From NCBI GenBank assembly GCA_002404515.1, contig DHJV01000132.1, forward strand, positions 1 to 8,271: DNA of 8,271 nucleotides, given 5' to 3'. Made by a program: the position numbers and the translations under genes. Shown here in pieces: positions 4,946 through 8,271 of this stretch (position 1 is the stretch's first letter; every line of letters starts with the position of its first letter). Source of the stretch: Lachnospiraceae bacterium UBA4711. Lineage in GTDB: Bacteria > Bacillota > Clostridia > Lachnospirales > Lachnospiraceae. The notes below the pieces were generated by a model, which was given only the letters and a program-made list of their open reading frames with translations, was not told the DNA's origin and ran no database searches.

Positions 4946-7900
4946 ATGAAAAAGTACAGAATGCGTCCTGTGAAATCGGGAAGAGGTATGCGAATGAGTT
5001 TTTCAACTGAGAAGAGAGTTTTGGACATGCCAAACCTCATCGAAGTGCAGAAGAATTCATATCAGTGGTTCCTTGACGAAGGTTTGAGAGAAGTTTTTAA
5101 GGATATTTCTCCAATCGTCGATTACACAGGCAATTTGAGTTTGGAACTGGTTGATTATCAGTTGTGTAAGGAAGACATCAAGTATTCTATCGAAGAATGC
5201 AAGGAACGTGATGCAACTTATGCAGCTCCAATCAAGGTCAATGTGCATCTTCGTAATGAAGAGACAGGTGAAATTGCACAGCATGATATCTTCATGGGTG
5301 ATCTTCCACTTATGACAGAGACAGGTACATTCGTAATCAATGGTGCAGAGCGGGTTATCGTCAGCCAGTTGGTTCGTTCTCCTGGTATCTACTATGCAAT
5401 CGATCACGATAAATTTGGTAAGACCTTGTACTCATCCACTGTGATTCCAAACCGTGGTGCATGGCTGGAGTATGAGACGGATTCCAATGATGTATTTTAC
5501 GTACATGTTGATAGAAATAGAAAGGTGCCAATCACAGTTTTGATTCGTGCACTTGGCTTTGGAACAAACCAGGAGATCATTGATCTGTTTGGTGAGGAGC
5601 CAAAGATTATGGCGAGCTTGGAGAAGGATGTTTCAAACAGTTTTGAGACAGGTGTCATCGAGCTTTATAAGAGACTTCGTCCGGGCGAGCCCGAGGAAGT
5701 AGAAAATGCGACAAATCTCTTCATGGGTATGTTCTTCGATGCAAGAAGATATGACCTGGCGAAGGTTGGCCGTTATAAGTATAATAAGAAGCTTGCATTA
5801 AAGAATCGTATTGCAGGTCATGTTTTGGCAGAGGATGTCATTGATCCAAGTACTGGTGAAGTTTTGTTTGCAGCAGGCACTACTCTTACAAGAGAGGATG
5901 CAACTGCAATCCAGAACGCAGCAGTTCCTTTTGTGTACATTCAGACAGAAGAGAAGAATGTAAAGGTTCTGTCAAACCTGATGGTAGACCTTTCCGAATA
6001 TGTAGGTTTCGATCCGAAGGAAGTTGGCATACATGAAGCAGTTTATTATCCGGTATTAGAGAAGCTCTTACAGGAGTACGATGATGAGGACGAGTTAAAG
6101 GCAGCCATCGAAGCAAATGTAAGTGAACTTGTACCGAAGCATATTACAAAGGAAGATATCATTGCTTCCATTAACTATAACATTCATCTGGAGTATGGTA
6201 TCGGTAACGACGATGATATCGACCACTTGGGCAACCGTCGTATCCGTGCAGTTGGTGAATTGCTCCAGAATCAGTATAGAATCGGTCTTTCCCGTATGGA
6301 GAGAGTGGTTCGTGAGCGAATGACAACACAGGATAAGGATACTGTTACCCCGCAGTCTCTGATCAACATCAAGCCTGTTACAGCAGCAGTAAAGGAGTTC
6401 TTCGGAAGTTCCCAGTTGTCACAGTTCATGGATCAGAACAACCCGCTTTCTGAGCTGACACATAAGAGACGTCTGTCAGCCCTTGGTCCGGGTGGTTTGT
6501 CAAGAGATCGTGCCGGATTTGAGGTTCGAGATGTACACTACACACATTATGGTAGAATGTGTCCGATCGAGACACCTGAAGGTCCGAATATCGGTCTGAT
6601 CAATTCACTTGCTACGTATGCAAGAATCAATGAGTATGGTTTCGTTGAGGCACCATACAGAAAATTGGATAAGTCAGATCCTGCCAATCCGGTTGTCACA
6701 GATGAAGTTGTATATCTGACAGCGGACGAAGAGGATAATTATATTGTTGCACAGGCGAATGAGCCATTGGATGAGGAAGGCCACTTCAAGAAGAACAACG
6801 TATCTGGCCGTTTCAGAGAAGAGACATCCGAGTTCCCGAAGGCAAATGTTGACTTGATGGACGTATCACCAAAGATGGTATTCTCTGTTGCTACATCCAT
6901 GATTCCTTTCCTGGAGAACGATGATGCAAACCGTGCCCTCATGGGATCAAACATGCAGCGTCAGGCAGTGCCTCTTCTTCGTACAGAAGCTCCGGTTGTC
7001 GGAACAGGTATGGAGGCAAAGGCAGCCGTTGACTCCGGTGTATGTATTGTTGCAAAGCATGACGGTGTTGTTGAGATGTCATCCAGCGAGAAGATCATTG
7101 TCAAGTGCGATGATGGTACATTGGATGAGTATCATGTAATCAAGTTCGCCCGAAGCAACCAGGGTAACTGTATGAACCAGCGCCCAATCGTAAAGAAGGG
7201 TGACCGTGTAACAAAGGGAATGGTAATCGCAGATGGTGCATCTACATCAAACGGTGAGATCGCACTTGGTAAGAACCCATTGATCGGATTCATGACATGG
7301 GAAGGTTACAACTATGAGGATGCTGTTCTTCTGAGTGAGAGACTGGTAAAGGAAGACGTTTATACATCTGTTCATATTGAAGAGTATGAGACAGAAGCAA
7401 GAGATACAAAGCTCGGACCAGAAGAGATCACAAAGGAAGTTTCCGGAAACGGTGACAATGCCCTGAAGGATCTGGACGAGAATGGTGTTATCCGTATCGG
7501 TGCTGAGGTTCGTGCCGGTGATATCTTAGTTGGTAAGGTAACTCCAAAGGGAGAGACTGAGGCAACAGCCGAGGAGAGACTGCTCCGTGCAATCTTCGGT
7601 GAGAAGGCAAAAGAGACAAGAGATACATCACTCAAGGTGCCACATGGTGCTTACGGTGTTGTTATGGATACAAAGATCTTCACAAGAGAAAATGGTGATG
7701 AACTGCCACCAGGAGTAAACAAGTCCGTTCGTGTATACATTGCACAGAAGAGAAAGATCTCCGTTGGTGATAAGATGGCTGGTCGTCATGGTAACAAGGG
7801 TGTTATCTCGCGTATTCTCCCGGTTGAGGATATGCCGTTCCTGCCAAATGGTCGTCCACTTGATATCGTTTTGAACCCATTGGGCGTACCTTCCCGTATG

Positions 7901-8271
7901 AATATCGGACAGGTGCTTGAGATTCACTTGAGTCTTGCTGCAAAGGTACTTGGCTTTAATGTATCTACACCAGTCTTCGATGGCGCAAACGAGCATGATA
8001 TCATGGATGCTCTGGAGATGGCAAACGATTATGCAAACTCCGATTGGGAGACATTCTATGAGAAATATAAAGATGATACAGAGAAGGAAGTTATGGATTA
8101 TCTGTATGAGCATCGTGACCACCGTGAAGAGTGGAAGGGTGTTCCAATCAACCGTACAGGTAAGGTAAAGGTACGTGATGGTAGAACCGGTGAGGAATTT
8201 GATTCACCAGTTACAATCGGATTCATGCATTACCTGAAGCTGCATCATCTGGTTGATGATAAGATCCATGC
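4946..8271 (+). CDS. rpoB: DNA-directed RNA polymerase subunit beta, N-terminal ~1108 codons (3' end outside window)
   Basis: The frame is open from ATG 4946 to the window end, ending inside the family segment D-D-K-I-H-A; about 170 residues are missing by comparison with typical Firmicutes RpoB. AAGGGG (4929-4934) serves the start. The beta subunit forms one pincer of RNA polymerase and part of the active site. Visible landmarks are the N-terminal S-F-S-T-E-K-R and S-Y-Q-W-F motifs, and the rifampicin pocket around D496, H506 and S511 (E. coli D516, H526, S531), all in the usual susceptible state. P-E-G-P-N-I-G-L-I and [12 protein letters not shown] (941-952) follow, the latter with the two lysines K943 and K951 that face the active centre. 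No internal stop or frameshift was found. rpoC is expected just outside the window. Confidence 0.98.
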   Translation, partial: MKKYRMRPVKSGRGMRMSFSTEKRVLDMPNLIEVQKNSYQWFLDEGLREVFKDISPIVDYTGNLSLELVDYQLCKEDIKYSIEECKERDATYAAPIKVNVHLRNEETGEIAQHDIFMGDLPLMTETGTFVINGAERVIVSQLVRSPGIYYAIDHDKFGKTLYSSTVIPNRGAWLEYETDSNDVFYVHVDRNRKVPITVLIRALGFGTNQEIIDLFGEEPKIMASLEKDVSNSFETGVIELYKRLRPGEPEEVENATNLFMGMFFDARRYDLAKVGRYKYNKKLALKNRIAGHVLAEDVIDPSTGEVLFAAGTTLTREDATAIQNAAVPFVYIQTEEKNVKVLSNLMVDLSEYVGFDPKEVGIHEAVYYPVLEKLLQEYDDEDELKAAIEANVSELVPKHITKEDIIASINYNIHLEYGIGNDDDIDHLGNRRIRAVGELLQNQYRIGLSRMERVVRERMTTQDKDTVTPQSLINIKPVTAAVKEFFGSSQLSQFMDQNNPLSELTHKRRLSALGPGGLSRDRAGFEVRDVHYTHYGRMCPIETPEGPNIGLINSLATYARINEYGFVEAPYRKLDKSDPANPVVTDEVVYLTADEEDNYIVAQANEPLDEEGHFKKNNVSGRFREETSEFPKANVDLMDVSPKMVFSVATSMIPFLENDDANRALMGSNMQRQAVPLLRTEAPVVGTGMEAKAAVDSGVCIVAKHDGVVEMSSSEKIIVKCDDGTLDEYHVIKFARSNQGNCMNQRPIVKKGDRVTKGMVIADGASTSNGEIALGKNPLIGFMTWEGYNYEDAVLLSERLVKEDVYTSVHIEEYETEARDTKLGPEEITKEVSGNGDNALKDLDENGVIRIGAEVRAGDILVGKVTPKGETEATAEERLLRAIFGEKAKETRDTSLKVPHGAYGVVMDTKIFTRENGDELPPGVNKSVRVYIAQKRKISVGDKMAGRHGNKGVISRILPVEDMPFLPNGRPLDIVLNPLGVPSRMNIGQVLEIHLSLAAKVLGFNVSTPVFDGANEHDIMDALEMANDYANSDWETFYEKYKDDTEKEVMDYLYEHRDHREEWKGVPINRTGKVKVRDGRTGEEFDSPVTIGFMHYLKLHHLVDDKIH

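Noticed and set aside
4938..4949. Three-codon upstream ORF (ATG CGT CGA TGA) overlapping the rpoB start
   Set aside because: Its ATG is only about 3 bases from the ribosome binding site, too close for good initiation, and such tiny overlaps occur by chance.
6431..6478. Rifampicin-resistance substitution in RpoB
   Set aside because: The key positions D496, H506 and S511 (E. coli D516, H526, S531) and the surrounding cluster carry the usual susceptible residues.
7628..8122. 164-codon antisense ORF within rpoB
   Set aside because: It lies wholly opposite conserved RpoB coding sequence and has no recognisable protein features.

Overview
The window looks like chromosomal DNA of a low-to-moderate GC Gram-positive bacterium of the Clostridia, most likely a Lachnospiraceae-type gut anaerobe. 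The evidence is the RpoB, L10 and L7/L12 sequences, AGGAGG-type ribosome binding sites, Firmicutes-style L10 leader control, a DUF1848 protein and a CwlC-like amidase. The genus is not resolved. All supported genes lie on the + strand.

Layout: (1) 2-577, the C-terminal part of a DUF1848 protein with a radical-SAM-like cysteine cluster. (2) 578-1200, about 620 bases without a credible gene but rich in structure. It holds five GGAG...C(T/A)C(C/A) dyads at a 62-64 base period (590-876), a candidate promoter (884-912), and a large nested foldback (995-1147) that would lie in the leader of the next gene. (3) 1201-2511, a cytoplasmic GH13 alpha-glucan hydrolase. (4) 2529-2574, a terminator hairpin ending directly at the start codon of the next gene; its 3' arm carries that gene's Shine-Dalgarno and its 5' arm carries a match to a sporulation-type -10 element. 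(5) 2575-3501, an amidase with a C-terminal SPOR domain and no signal peptide, built like the mother-cell lysis enzyme CwlC. (6) 3605-4769, promoter, L10 leader, attenuator, rplJ (TTG start), rplL and a strong terminator. (7) 4831-8271, a separate promoter and rpoB, cut off by the window end at about codon 1108.

The right half is core machinery: L10 and L7/L12 form the ribosomal stalk and control their own synthesis through the L10 leader, and rpoB follows as an independently promoted unit. rplK-rplA, which often precede rplJ, are not immediately upstream; a glucan hydrolase and a cell-wall amidase are there instead.

The most unusual material is non-coding: the phased dyad array and the foldback before the GH13 gene, which share sequence words in both orientations and look like one degenerate repeat family, and the compact terminator/promoter/ribosome-binding-site overlap before the amidase. 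All structures were worked out by hand pairing, without a folding program or database search.
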